DNA of 64,000 nucleotides from Streptomyces sp. SM11 (GTDB lineage Bacteria; Actinomycetota; Actinomycetes; Streptomycetales; Streptomycetaceae). This document shows positions 1 through 7,602 of the stretch, piece after piece. Under the pieces are notes generated by a model. The model was not told the origin of the DNA. It worked only from the letters and a program-made list of their open reading frames with translations, and did not search any database. The number at the start of each line of letters is the position of its first letter. The first letter of the stretch is position 1. Both the position numbers and the translations under genes were made by a program. The stretch is taken from contig NZ_NEUE01000238.1 of the NCBI RefSeq assembly GCF_002910905.1, forward strand, positions 1 to 64,000, given 5' to 3'.

Positions 1-1294
1 CGGCCCAGGTCTTCACCCAGTCCCCGGGCTCGGCGGCCAGCCGGGCGGCCAGGGCGTCCGCGGCGGGCGCGGCGAGGGAGAACAACTCCTCCAGCACATG
101 GGACGCGGCCTCGGCCAGCCGGGGCTCGGGGTCGGAGAGCTGATCGCCGACGAGCGCCACCAACTCCTCGTACGGGCCGCGCCAGGCCCGTATCAGCCCG
201 CCGCTCATCCGCACCGCGTCGATGCGCTGCCGGCGGTCGGGGCTGCGCAACTGGTCGGCGAGCAGCGCCGTGCGGTCACCCACCCGGTCGTCGAGGCCGA
301 CGTGCAGGGTGCGCAGCAGATCCGCGGCCCAGGGGGTGCCGCGCCCGGCGTTCTCCTGGGCGGACAGCGACCGCAGCTGCCCCACGAGCGTCGGCGTCGC
401 GACCTGCTCGCCCCGGGAGGTCTCCGCCGCGGCCACCGGCTCCGCGTCCATCTGCTCCGCGTCCATCTGCTCGGAGTCCGCCTGCTCGGAGTCCGCCTGT
501 TCGGATTCCACCGGCTCCGCGTCCGGGTCCGGCTCGTCCCCCTCCGGGGCGGCGTCCCCCTCCGGCGCCGAACGCATCTCGCGCAGCAGTCCCGAGACCA
601 CCGGCACCACATCGCCGGGCAGCCCGTCGGGCGCACAGCGCGCCAACTGGGCCAGGGCCGCGAGCCGCAGCCCCGGGGAGTGCGCCAGGGACGCCAGCCG
701 GCCCAGCCACTCCGCGACCCGCCCGGTCAGCGGCCGATGCCGCAGCGCGACCCGCCCGGCCGCCTCCACGAGCGCGAGCCGCACCTCCTCGTCGGGCTCC
801 ACCGGCAGCCGCTCCCGCAGCAGCGCGAGCACCCGCACGGGGTGCCGGTGCAGCGTGGCGAGCGCCAGCGGGGCCGCGAGCCGCACCCCGGGGTCCTCGT
901 CGGCGATCAGCTCGACGAACACCCCCGCGCCCGCGGTGACCGCCGCAGCCGCCATCGCGTAGTTCGCGGCGCCCTCGATCTCGTCCTCGTCGATCTCCGC
1001 CTCGTCGTCCTCGTCGAGGTCGAAGCCGCCGATGCTGGTGAGCAGTTCGACCACGCTGCCCCGGTCCTGCACCCCCGGATCCACGACCAGCTCGAACAGG
1101 AACGGGATGCACGCGAGCGTGCACGCGTACACATCGCCCTGGTGGTGCACCGCGCCGTACATGCCGTCGAGCGCCGTCTCCCGCTCCGCCGGATCGTCGG
1201 AGGCGAGCCCCCGCAGGAGCTCCGGCACATCGTCGGCAGGCCCATAGGCATGCTCCATCGAAGCCCAGTCGACCTCGTCGATCCCCGAGAACAC
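1..1294 (-). CDS. HEAT-repeat protein, 3' part outside window
   Basis: The frame runs open from a GTG at 1294 to the window edge, so the C-terminus is missing. I chose this GTG because GGGAGGGGA lies just upstream; the nearby ATG at 1299 is in another frame. The protein starts VFSGIDEVDWASMEHAYG and is made of Ala/Leu-rich helical pairs such as PGVRLAAPLALATLHRHP and ADEDPGVRLA-type turns, as in HEAT/PBS-lyase repeat proteins, which act as protein-binding scaffolds. Around residues 255-285 (positions 440-520) a Ser/Asp-Glu-Gln acidic stretch is encoded by 15-base tandem repeats (units like ADSEQ, MDAEQ) and may vary in length between strains. No signal peptide is seen. The partner is unknown. 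Family confidence is good; specific function is not recognised. Confidence 0.75.
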   Translation of the reverse strand, partial: MFSGIDEVDWASMEHAYGPADDVPELLRGLASDDPAERETALDGMYGAVHHQGDVYACTLACIPFLFELVVDPGVQDRGSVVELLTSIGGFDLDEDDEAEIDEDEIEGAANYAMAAAAVTAGAGVFVELIADEDPGVRLAAPLALATLHRHPVRVLALLRERLPVEPDEEVRLALVEAAGRVALRHRPLTGRVAEWLGRLASLAHSPGLRLAALAQLARCAPDGLPGDVVPVVSGLLREMRSAPEGDAAPEGDEPDPDAEPVESEQADSEQADSEQMDAEQMDAEPVAAAETSRGEQVATPTLVGQLRSLSAQENAGRGTPWAADLLRTLHVGLDDRVGDRTALLADQLRSPDRRQRIDAVRMSGGLIRAWRGPYEELVALVGDQLSDPEPRLAEAASHVLEELFSLAAPAADALAARLAAEPGDWVKTWA

Positions 1295-1601
1295 GCCATC
1301 CCCTCCCCACGACCACGACAGCGCCCGGACCGGCACGCCCGTGGCGCGCGCTGTCCGTCACACCCCTCCCGGCGCGCCCCGCAGAAAGCGCCTGCGCAGA
1401 GTGTGCACCACGGCTCCGTCAATCCACCCGCCACTTGTGGCCTTTCCTCGGGCCGTAACGAGGTCATGACCCGGTCAAGACGATTCGGCAGTGAGATACC
1501 TGTGAACGGCGGGCGCCCGCCCTCCGGCCGAAGCGTCGCGCCGGGCCGGCCGAGGCGTCGCACCGGCCGGCCCGGCGTGTCACACGGTCCGGCCCGGCGC
1601 G
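1295..1601. repeat. Intergenic region with a 17-bp direct repeat
   Basis: This 307-base stretch separates the start of the HEAT gene from the end of the ligD-like gene. I see no gene in it. It contains two near-identical copies of GGCCCGGCGYGTCACAC at 1569-1585 and 1591-1607, the second overlapping the ligD stop codon, and a perfect palindrome GGTCATGACC near 1464. On the minus strand TTGACC near 1473-1478 could be a -35 box for the HEAT gene, but I see no convincing -10. Confidence 0.35.
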
Positions 1602-2492
1602 TCACACCGGCAGCGGACGCGCCCGCTCCGGATCGTTCAGCGGGGCGAGCAGATCGCCGTGCAGGTCCAGCCGGGCGGCCATGTCCCCGGCGCGGAACAC
1701 CAGGTCCCCGGCCTCCTGGCACCCCGCGATCTCGTCCCAGGTGACCGGAGCCGACACGGTGGGCTCGGGCCTGGCGCGCAGGGTGTAGGGCGTGGCGGTC
1801 GTCTTCGCCGCGGCGTTCTGGCTGAAGTCGACGAAGACCTTGCCCGGCCGCAGGGCGCGCCTCATCCGGTGCAGCGCCAGCCCCGGCAGGGCCGCCTCCG
1901 CCTCCACCGCGAGCCGCTTCGCGTACGCGGACACCTCGCCGGAGGGAGCGGCCTCCAGCGGGACCAGCAGATGCAGCCCCTTGGACCCGGACGTCTTCCC
2001 GTACGCGAACAGCCCGTCGGCCGCCAGCCGCTCCCGCAGCCAGAGCGCCACCGCGCAGCACTCCACGACGGTCGCGGGGGAGCCGGGGTCCAGGTCGAAG
2101 ACCATCCGGTCGGCGACCTCCGGCGTGTCCGTGCGCCACTGCGGGGTGTGGAACTCCACCACCAGGTTGGCGGCCCACATCAGCGAGGCCAGATCCCGCA
2201 CGACCACCTGCCGGGCTGCCCGGTCCTCGCTCCGGGGGACGGCGGCGGTGGCCACCCAGGCGGGCGTACCGGGCGGCGGATTCTTGGTGAAGAAGAGCTG
2301 GCCGCCCGGCCCGTCCGGGTACCGCAGGAAGGACACGGGACGGTCGCGCAGATGGGGCAGGATCACGCCGCCCGCGGTGGCCGCGTAGTAGTGGAGCACC
2401 TCGCCCTTGGTCGTGCCGGTGGCCGGATACAGGACCTTGTCGAGATTGCTGAGCGAGACCCGTCGCCCCTCCACCTCGGTGATCGGCGTCAT
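1602..2492 (-). CDS. ligD: LigD-type polymerase/primase domain protein (NHEJ)
   Basis: A stand-alone polymerase domain of the bacterial non-homologous end-joining ligase LigD, which fills or extends broken DNA ends, preferring ribonucleotides, in partnership with Ku. Visible family features are the metal-binding pair in FDLDPG (D133, D135), the SGSKGLHL loop (168-175), HTPQW (115-119) and VFVDFSQN (about 221-228). At 296 residues it is the usual size for the polymerase domain alone, and no ligase or phosphoesterase domain is attached. The start MTPITEVE is preferred; the frame is open upstream to 2516 but that extension looks non-coding. There is no clear ribosome binding site, so the mRNA may be leaderless. 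It is divergent from ku, the classic NHEJ pairing. A separate ATP-dependent ligase is expected elsewhere in the genome. Confidence 0.9.
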   Translation of the reverse strand: MTPITEVEGRRVSLSNLDKVLYPATGTTKGEVLHYYAATAGGVILPHLRDRPVSFLRYPDGPGGQLFFTKNPPPGTPAWVATAAVPRSEDRAARQVVVRDLASLMWAANLVVEFHTPQWRTDTPEVADRMVFDLDPGSPATVVECCAVALWLRERLAADGLFAYGKTSGSKGLHLLVPLEAAPSGEVSAYAKRLAVEAEAALPGLALHRMRRALRPGKVFVDFSQNAAAKTTATPYTLRARPEPTVSAPVTWDEIAGCQEAGDLVFRAGDMAARLDLHGDLLAPLNDPERARPLPV

Positions 2493-2607
2493 ACGATAAG
2501 AATCACACGAAACCATGAGAAAGCTCCCCTAGCAGCCAAAGCGTCTTTAGCGGGCATGGGGTGCTTGGGAAGCCGAAGAGTGTTCGACGGTCGACAAGGG
2601 GTGAACG
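2493..2607. promoter_or_regulatory. Divergent ligD-ku promoter region
   Basis: A short, comparatively AT-rich segment between the two divergent NHEJ genes. Both promoters must lie here if each gene has its own. An AAGGGG ribosome binding site precedes the ku GTG. I could not assign -10/-35 boxes with confidence. Confidence 0.4.
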
Positions 2608-3774
2608 GTGAGGTCCATATGGAACGGCGCGATCTCCTTCGGGCTGGTCAGCATTCCGATCAAGCTGGTCAACGCCACCGAGAACCACTCGATCCACTTC
2701 CGGCAGATCCACCTCGCCGACGGCGGCCGGATCCGGTACCGCAAGGTCTGTGAACTGGACGAGGAGGAGATCGAGGCCGGCGAGATCGGCAAGGCCTACG
2801 AGGACGCCGACGGCACGATGATCCCGATCACCGACGAGGATCTCGCCCGGCTCCCGCTGCCCACGGCGAAGACGATCGAGATCGTCGCCTTCGTGCCCGC
2901 GGACCAGATCGACCCGCTCCAGATGGATGCGGCGTACTACCTCTCCGCCAACGGCGTCCCGGCCGCCAAGCCGTACACCCTGCTCCGCGAGGCCCTCAAG
3001 CGCAGCAACAAGGTCGCCGTCGCCAAGTACGCCCTGCGCGGCCGTGAACGGCTCGGCATGCTCCGCGTCGTCGACGACGTGATCGCCATGCACGGCCTTC
3101 TGTGGCCGGACGAGATCCGCGCCCCCGAGGGCGTGGCCCCGGACGCCGACGTCACGGTCCGCGACGCCGAACTCGACCTGGCGGACGCCCTGATGGACAC
3201 GCTCGGCGAGGTCGACATGGACAGCCTCCACGACGACTACCGGGAGGCGGTGGAGGAACTCATCGCGGCGAAGGCCTCCGGCGAGAGCGTGCTGCCCGCG
3301 CAGACCGAGGAGGCCGGCGGCGGCAAGGTCATCGACCTGATCGCGGCCCTGGAGAACAGCGTGCAGGCGGCCAGGAAGTCCCGGGGAGAGCAGGGGACCG
3401 GGACGGAGGACGAGGGCGAGGACGGCATGGCCGATGTCCGCCCCATCAAGAAGACGTCCGGAAGGGCCGCCGGGAAGAAGTCGGGGAAGTCGTCCGGGCA
3501 GACCACGAAGAAGGCCACGCGCCGCACGCCGACCGGCAAGACGGTCACCCGCTCCGGAAGCTCCACGACGAAGAAGTCCGCCCCCAAGTCCACCGGCGCG
3601 AAGAAGTCCTCGTCGACGGCGAAGAAGTCCACCGGAAGCGGCGGAAGCGGCGGAAGCCGGACGACCGCGACGAAGACCGAGGCGAGGAGGACCGCGGTGA
3701 AGAAGCAGACGTCGTCGAGCGGCGGCACCTCGGAGAAGAAGGCGGCATCCTCCCGCAAACGCGCCTCGGCCTGA
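2608..3774 (+). CDS. ku: DNA end-binding protein Ku
   Basis: Bacterial Ku forms a homodimeric ring on double-strand break ends and recruits LigD activities. The N-terminal part begins MRSIWNGAISFGLVSIPIKL, followed by the conserved FRQIHLADGGRIRYRKVC and the ring/bridge segment KVAVAKYALRGRERLGML with LLWPDEIR. The core ends near residue 260. A tail of about 120 residues follows, very rich in Lys, Ser and Thr (repeated KKS, TKK and TAKKS units), as in other Streptomyces Ku proteins; such basic tails are thought to add DNA contacts. The start is the GTG at 2608, followed directly by the conserved RSIWNG and preceded by AAGGGG. It is divergent from the ligD-like polymerase, so the pair is read as one repair module. 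Confidence 0.95.
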   Translation: MRSIWNGAISFGLVSIPIKLVNATENHSIHFRQIHLADGGRIRYRKVCELDEEEIEAGEIGKAYEDADGTMIPITDEDLARLPLPTAKTIEIVAFVPADQIDPLQMDAAYYLSANGVPAAKPYTLLREALKRSNKVAVAKYALRGRERLGMLRVVDDVIAMHGLLWPDEIRAPEGVAPDADVTVRDAELDLADALMDTLGEVDMDSLHDDYREAVEELIAAKASGESVLPAQTEEAGGGKVIDLIAALENSVQAARKSRGEQGTGTEDEGEDGMADVRPIKKTSGRAAGKKSGKSSGQTTKKATRRTPTGKTVTRSGSSTTKKSAPKSTGAKKSSSTAKKSTGSGGSGGSRTTATKTEARRTAVKKQTSSSGGTSEKKAASSRKRASA

Positions 3775-3904
3775 CAGCTACCCCGGCCCGGGCGGTCGGC
3801 CGGCGCCCGGCCCACGGCGTACGGCAGTCGGCCACCCGAGTCCGTCCTGCCGCTGGCGCGGCCCCCGCTCCCCGTTGTCCTACGCCCCCCGTACGCTACG
3901 GCCC

Positions 3905-5734
3905 ATGAGCGCAGAGGCCCCCTCGGGACGGGTGATCGACGGCCGCTTCACGCTGGTGGAGCGGCTCGGCAGCGGTGGCATGGGCATGGTCTGGCGGGCC
4001 CACGACGAGGCGCTCCACCGCGACGTCGCGCTCAAGGAAGTACGGCCCCCGGACCCGGCGCTCGCGGAGTACGACCCCGAAGGGGCCCGTACGTTGCGCG
4101 CCCGGGTGCTGCGCGAAGCCCGCGCCCTGGCCCGGGTCGACCACCCCAACGTGGTCACCGTCCACCACATCGTCGACCCCGGTGAGGAGGGCTACCCGTG
4201 GATCGTGATGGAGCTGGTGGCCGGCTCCTCCCTGCACGAACGGCTCGCCGCCGGGCCCATGGAGCCCGCCGAGGCCGCCGAACTGGGGCGCGGCGTCCTC
4301 TCCGCCCTCCGCGCCGCCCACGCCTCCGGCATCCAGCACCGCGACGTCAAGCCCGCCAACGTGCTCCTGCGCACCGACGGCCGCCCCGTCCTCACCGACT
4401 TCGGCATCGCCGCGATCCGGGAGTCGACGAGCCTCACCGCCACCGGCGCCCTCATCGGCTCGCCCGACTACATAGCCCCCGAGCGCATCCGGGGCACCGA
4501 GGGCGATCCGTCGTCCGACCTCTGGTCGCTCGGCATGATGCTGTACGTCGCCGTCGAGGGCCGCCATCCGCTGCGCCGGGCCACCACCCTGGCCACGCTG
4601 GCCGCCGTGCTCGACGAGGAGATCCCGCCGCCGGTGAGGGCCCGGGCCCTCACCCCGGTGCTGAACGCGCTCCTCACCCGGGACATCCCCGCCCGCCCGG
4701 ACGCCGAGACCCTCGACCGCCTGCTGGCCGAGGCCGCGCGCACCGGCGGGAGCACGGCCCCGACACCCACGGAGCCCGTACGGGAACGGCCGGCGTCCGC
4801 GCACCCCGGGTCCGTGCACGCCGCCCCCACGCAGGCGGCCGCCGTGTCTCCGCCCGGACCGGGGCCCACGCCGGAGCCCACGCCCGACCGGAGGCCACCG
4901 ACGTCCGCCGGTCCCGGCGCGCCGGAGGACCGGGTCCCGACGGGCTACGGCCACGGCTCCCCGCAGGCCGTCACCGGCGGCCCCGCCCCCGCCCCCGCGG
5001 AGCGCCAACAGCGCACGCTGCGCCGCGTCCGGATGATCGGCGCGGCCTCGTCCGTCGTCGCGGCCGTGGTGATCACGGGCGTCATCCTCTGGATGGTCGA
5101 CCCGTTCTCCTCCCAAGGCTCCGGGAGCGACGACCGCCCCCGGGACAGGGCGAGCGCGCCCCAGGCCCCCGCCCCGACGCGGAGCCCGGTCGCCGACGAG
5201 TCGGACGGGCCCGACGGGCCCGACGGGCCCGACGGGCCCGACGGGCCCGGCGCATCCGACGAGAAGGACGTACCGGAGGCCGAGAACCTGCTGACCCCGG
5301 ACGGGGCGCGGGCGGCGATCAAGGCGCTGGAGCCGCTCATGGGCGGGACGAAGGTCACCGACTTCAACCTCTTCGACGAGCACGCCTCGGCCGAGGCGCC
5401 GCTGAAGTCCAACGCCGCGCTGTACGACCGCTTCAGCTACCGCGACGGCCGGGCGGAGAACGACGAGATGGGCGGCACGCTGATGTCGACGGACACGACG
5501 GTCGACCTGGACTCCGTCGACTGGGACGCGCTGCCCGCCCTGCTGAGGACGGCGGAGAAGACGCTCAACATCCCCGACCCGGAGAGCCGTTATGTGATCG
5601 TGGACCCCTCGTCACCCTTCCACGACGACCGCCCGGTGCTGCGCGTCTACGTCTCCGACACGCACGGGGGCGCCCACCTCACCGCGTACCTGGACGGCCG
5701 GGTCATCGAGAAGCACCCGCGCCCCAAGGGCTGA
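3905..5734 (+). CDS. Membrane Ser/Thr protein kinase (PknB-like)
   Basis: An N-terminal eukaryotic-type kinase domain is followed by a Pro-rich linker, one membrane helix and an extracellular domain. Kinase landmarks are the glycine loop GSGGMGMVW (22-30), Lys44 in VALKEV, HRDVKPANVL (145-154), DFG (165-167) and APE (191-193), so it should be active. The helix (about 378-398) is followed by tandem Asp-Gly-Pro units encoded by 9-base repeats near 5211-5252. The roughly 170-residue outer domain has no PASTA repeats and I do not recognise its ligand. The start MSAEAPSGR is chosen over the upstream in-frame ATG at 3875, which lies in non-coding-like sequence. A TACGCT box about 8 bases before the ATG suggests a leaderless transcript. 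It overlaps the convergent gene at 5703 by about 30 bases. Confidence 0.88.
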   Translation: MSAEAPSGRVIDGRFTLVERLGSGGMGMVWRAHDEALHRDVALKEVRPPDPALAEYDPEGARTLRARVLREARALARVDHPNVVTVHHIVDPGEEGYPWIVMELVAGSSLHERLAAGPMEPAEAAELGRGVLSALRAAHASGIQHRDVKPANVLLRTDGRPVLTDFGIAAIRESTSLTATGALIGSPDYIAPERIRGTEGDPSSDLWSLGMMLYVAVEGRHPLRRATTLATLAAVLDEEIPPPVRARALTPVLNALLTRDIPARPDAETLDRLLAEAARTGGSTAPTPTEPVRERPASAHPGSVHAAPTQAAAVSPPGPGPTPEPTPDRRPPTSAGPGAPEDRVPTGYGHGSPQAVTGGPAPAPAERQQRTLRRVRMIGAASSVVAAVVITGVILWMVDPFSSQGSGSDDRPRDRASAPQAPAPTRSPVADESDGPDGPDGPDGPDGPGASDEKDVPEAENLLTPDGARAAIKALEPLMGGTKVTDFNLFDEHASAEAPLKSNAALYDRFSYRDGRAENDEMGGTLMSTDTTVDLDSVDWDALPALLRTAEKTLNIPDPESRYVIVDPSSPFHDDRPVLRVYVSDTHGGAHLTAYLDGRVIEKHPRPKG

Positions 5735-6540
5735 GCACCGGTTCGACCAGGTCCGGGAGCTGGGGCAGCTCCAGCCCCAGCGGATTCCGCTCGGTGACAT
5801 AGGTGCAGCTGGTGTACGTGTAGCCCGGCTCGACCCTCGACCCCGAGGAGTAGCTGTCCACCCCGGCGGCCGCGCCCGTGCCGTGCTTGTAGAGGAAGTG
5901 GTACTCGCCGGCGGGAAGCCGAAGCCGTGCCTTCGGGTAGCTCCGGCCGCTCGCCTTGCAGGCCTGCCGCGCTCCGGCGGAGGCGCTGTACCGTCCACAG
6001 CCGGCGCAGGCCTTCAGCGTGACGGTGCCGGCGACGGGACCGGTGTAGAGCACCTCGACCGCGTTCGGCGCGTCATTGCTGATGACCAGCTCCATCCGGG
6101 CACCGCCGGGCCGCTTCGACGCCGGCAGCCGCTTGCCCGCGGCCGGCCGGTCGTCGGCGATCTCCGCGGCTATGGCGATGTTCCGCGCCTGCCGCACCCG
6201 CCCGTCGCTCTTGTACGTCCGCGCGAAATCGGTCAGCGTCCTGCGCGCGTCGCCGAACTTCCTGTCCTTGAACTGGTCGACTCCGCAGGCGTACACCCCG
6301 TCCAGGACACCCTTGTCGGCATCGGCGCGCAGCGACTTCACGCTCTCGTCCGGGAGTTCGGACGCGGTGGTGCCGAGTCTGCGCAGCACCGCGGTGGCCG
6401 CGCACGGATCGGCCCCCTTCACCGCCGCGACCCGGTCCTTGATCTGCTCGCCGATCGCGGGCCCCACCTGCCGCGCGGGGCCGGAATCGGGGAACGTACG
6501 CAACAACTCGCCCAGTTCCGCGCCACCGCAGCCCGGTGAC
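5703..6540 (-). pseudogene. 5'-truncated repeat-type protein fragment
   Basis: Coding quality is good up to about 6540 and then collapses at the junction with the glyA fragment, so the N-terminus appears lost. What remains contains a tetratricopeptide-like region (GVDQFKDRKFGDARRTLTDF, then ARNIAIAAEIAD) and a Cys-rich beta-type domain (ACAGCGRY, YTSCTYVTERNP) that ends shortly before the stop. I do not recognise a specific family; similar helical-repeat plus Cys-rich proteins in Streptomyces are usually membrane-anchored at the N-terminus, which is the missing part. The 3' end overlaps the convergent kinase gene. An ATG exists upstream in frame (to 6923) but that extension is the antisense shadow of the glyA fragment. 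Confidence 0.6.
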
Positions 6541-7461
6541 GCCGTCCTCGGCATGTCCCTCCCGATGGGCGGCCATCTCACGCACGGCTGGTACGTCTCC
6601 GCCACCGGCCGCTGGTTCCGCGGCATCCGGTACGGGGTCCGCCGCGACACCGGCCGGATCGACCTGGACGAGGTCCGCGACCTGGCCCTCGCCGAACGGC
6701 CCAAGCTCATCTTCTGCGGCGGCACGGCCGTGCCGCGCACGATCGATTCCGCGGGCTTCGCCGAGATCGCCAGAGAGACGGGCGCCGTCCTGGTCGCCGA
6801 CATCGCGCACATCGCGGGCCTGATCGCGGGCGGCGCGCACCCCTCGCCCGCCGGCCACACGGACGTCGTTTCCACCACCCACAAGACCCTGCGCGGCCCG
6901 CGCGGCGCGATGCTGCTCAGCACCGCCGTTCACGCCCGCGCCATCGACCGCGCGGTCTTCCCCGGCCTCCAGGGCGGCCCGCACAACCAGACCACGGCCG
7001 CCATCGCGGTCGCCCTCGGCGAAGCCGCCACCGCCGGCTTCTGCTCGTACGCCCATCAGGTCGTGGCCAACGCCCGGACGCTGGGGGAGCAGTTGGCCGA
7101 CCGTGGCTTCGACCTGGTCTCCGGCGGCACCGACAACCATCTCCTGCTGATCGACCTCACGAACAAGGACGTCCCCGGCAAAACCGCGGCCGGAGCACTC
7201 GACCGCGCGGGAATCGTCGTCAACCACAACGCCGTCCCCTACGACCCCCGCAAGCCCTTCGACCCCTCCGGGATCCGCATCGGCACCCCCGCGCTCACTT
7301 CTCGGGTCATTCCCGCCTCCGCGATGGCCACCGTCGCCGGATGGATCGACACGGCCGTCGAAGGGGCTCGCATGGGCGACGAGACTGTGATCAAGAAGGT
7401 GCGGGAGGAGGTGAAGGACCTGATGGACGCGTACCCGGCACCGGGGCTGCCGGTGTTCTGA
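6541..7461 (+). pseudogene. glyA: Truncated serine hydroxymethyltransferase (glyA fragment)
   Basis: From LGMSLPMGGHLTHG to the stop the sequence matches the central and C-terminal parts of serine hydroxymethyltransferase, which converts serine and tetrahydrofolate to glycine and methylene-tetrahydrofolate. The pyridoxal-phosphate lysine motif STTHKTLRGPRGAM is present, as is the folate-side GGTDNHLLLIDL. Roughly the first 110 residues (substrate entry and dimer regions) are absent, and no start codon or ribosome binding site occurs in a suitable place. The upstream open frame to 6076 is antisense to the neighbouring fragment. An intact glyA occurs at 56076-57356 and is clearly a different, divergent copy. 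The abrupt head-to-head junction with another 5'-truncated gene suggests a deletion that removed both promoters. Confidence 0.8.
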
Positions 7462-7602
7462 CCCCGGGAAGCAGGAAGGGCCCGGGAAGCAGGCAGGGTC
7501 TGACGGCATTCCCATCGGCGCCCCTTCGTCTGGCAGGACCCGTCGGCCTACGATCGGAGCTCCCGGCCGGGTCTCTCCTCACGTCTCCCCGCACCCGAAG
7601 GT

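Noticed and set aside
98-1744. A 548-codon plus-strand frame at the left end.
   Set aside because: It is antisense to the HEAT-repeat gene and has no recognisable domain.
6076-7461. The glyA fragment as a 461-residue intact protein.
   Set aside because: Residues before about 6541 are antisense to the neighbouring fragment and do not match serine hydroxymethyltransferase.
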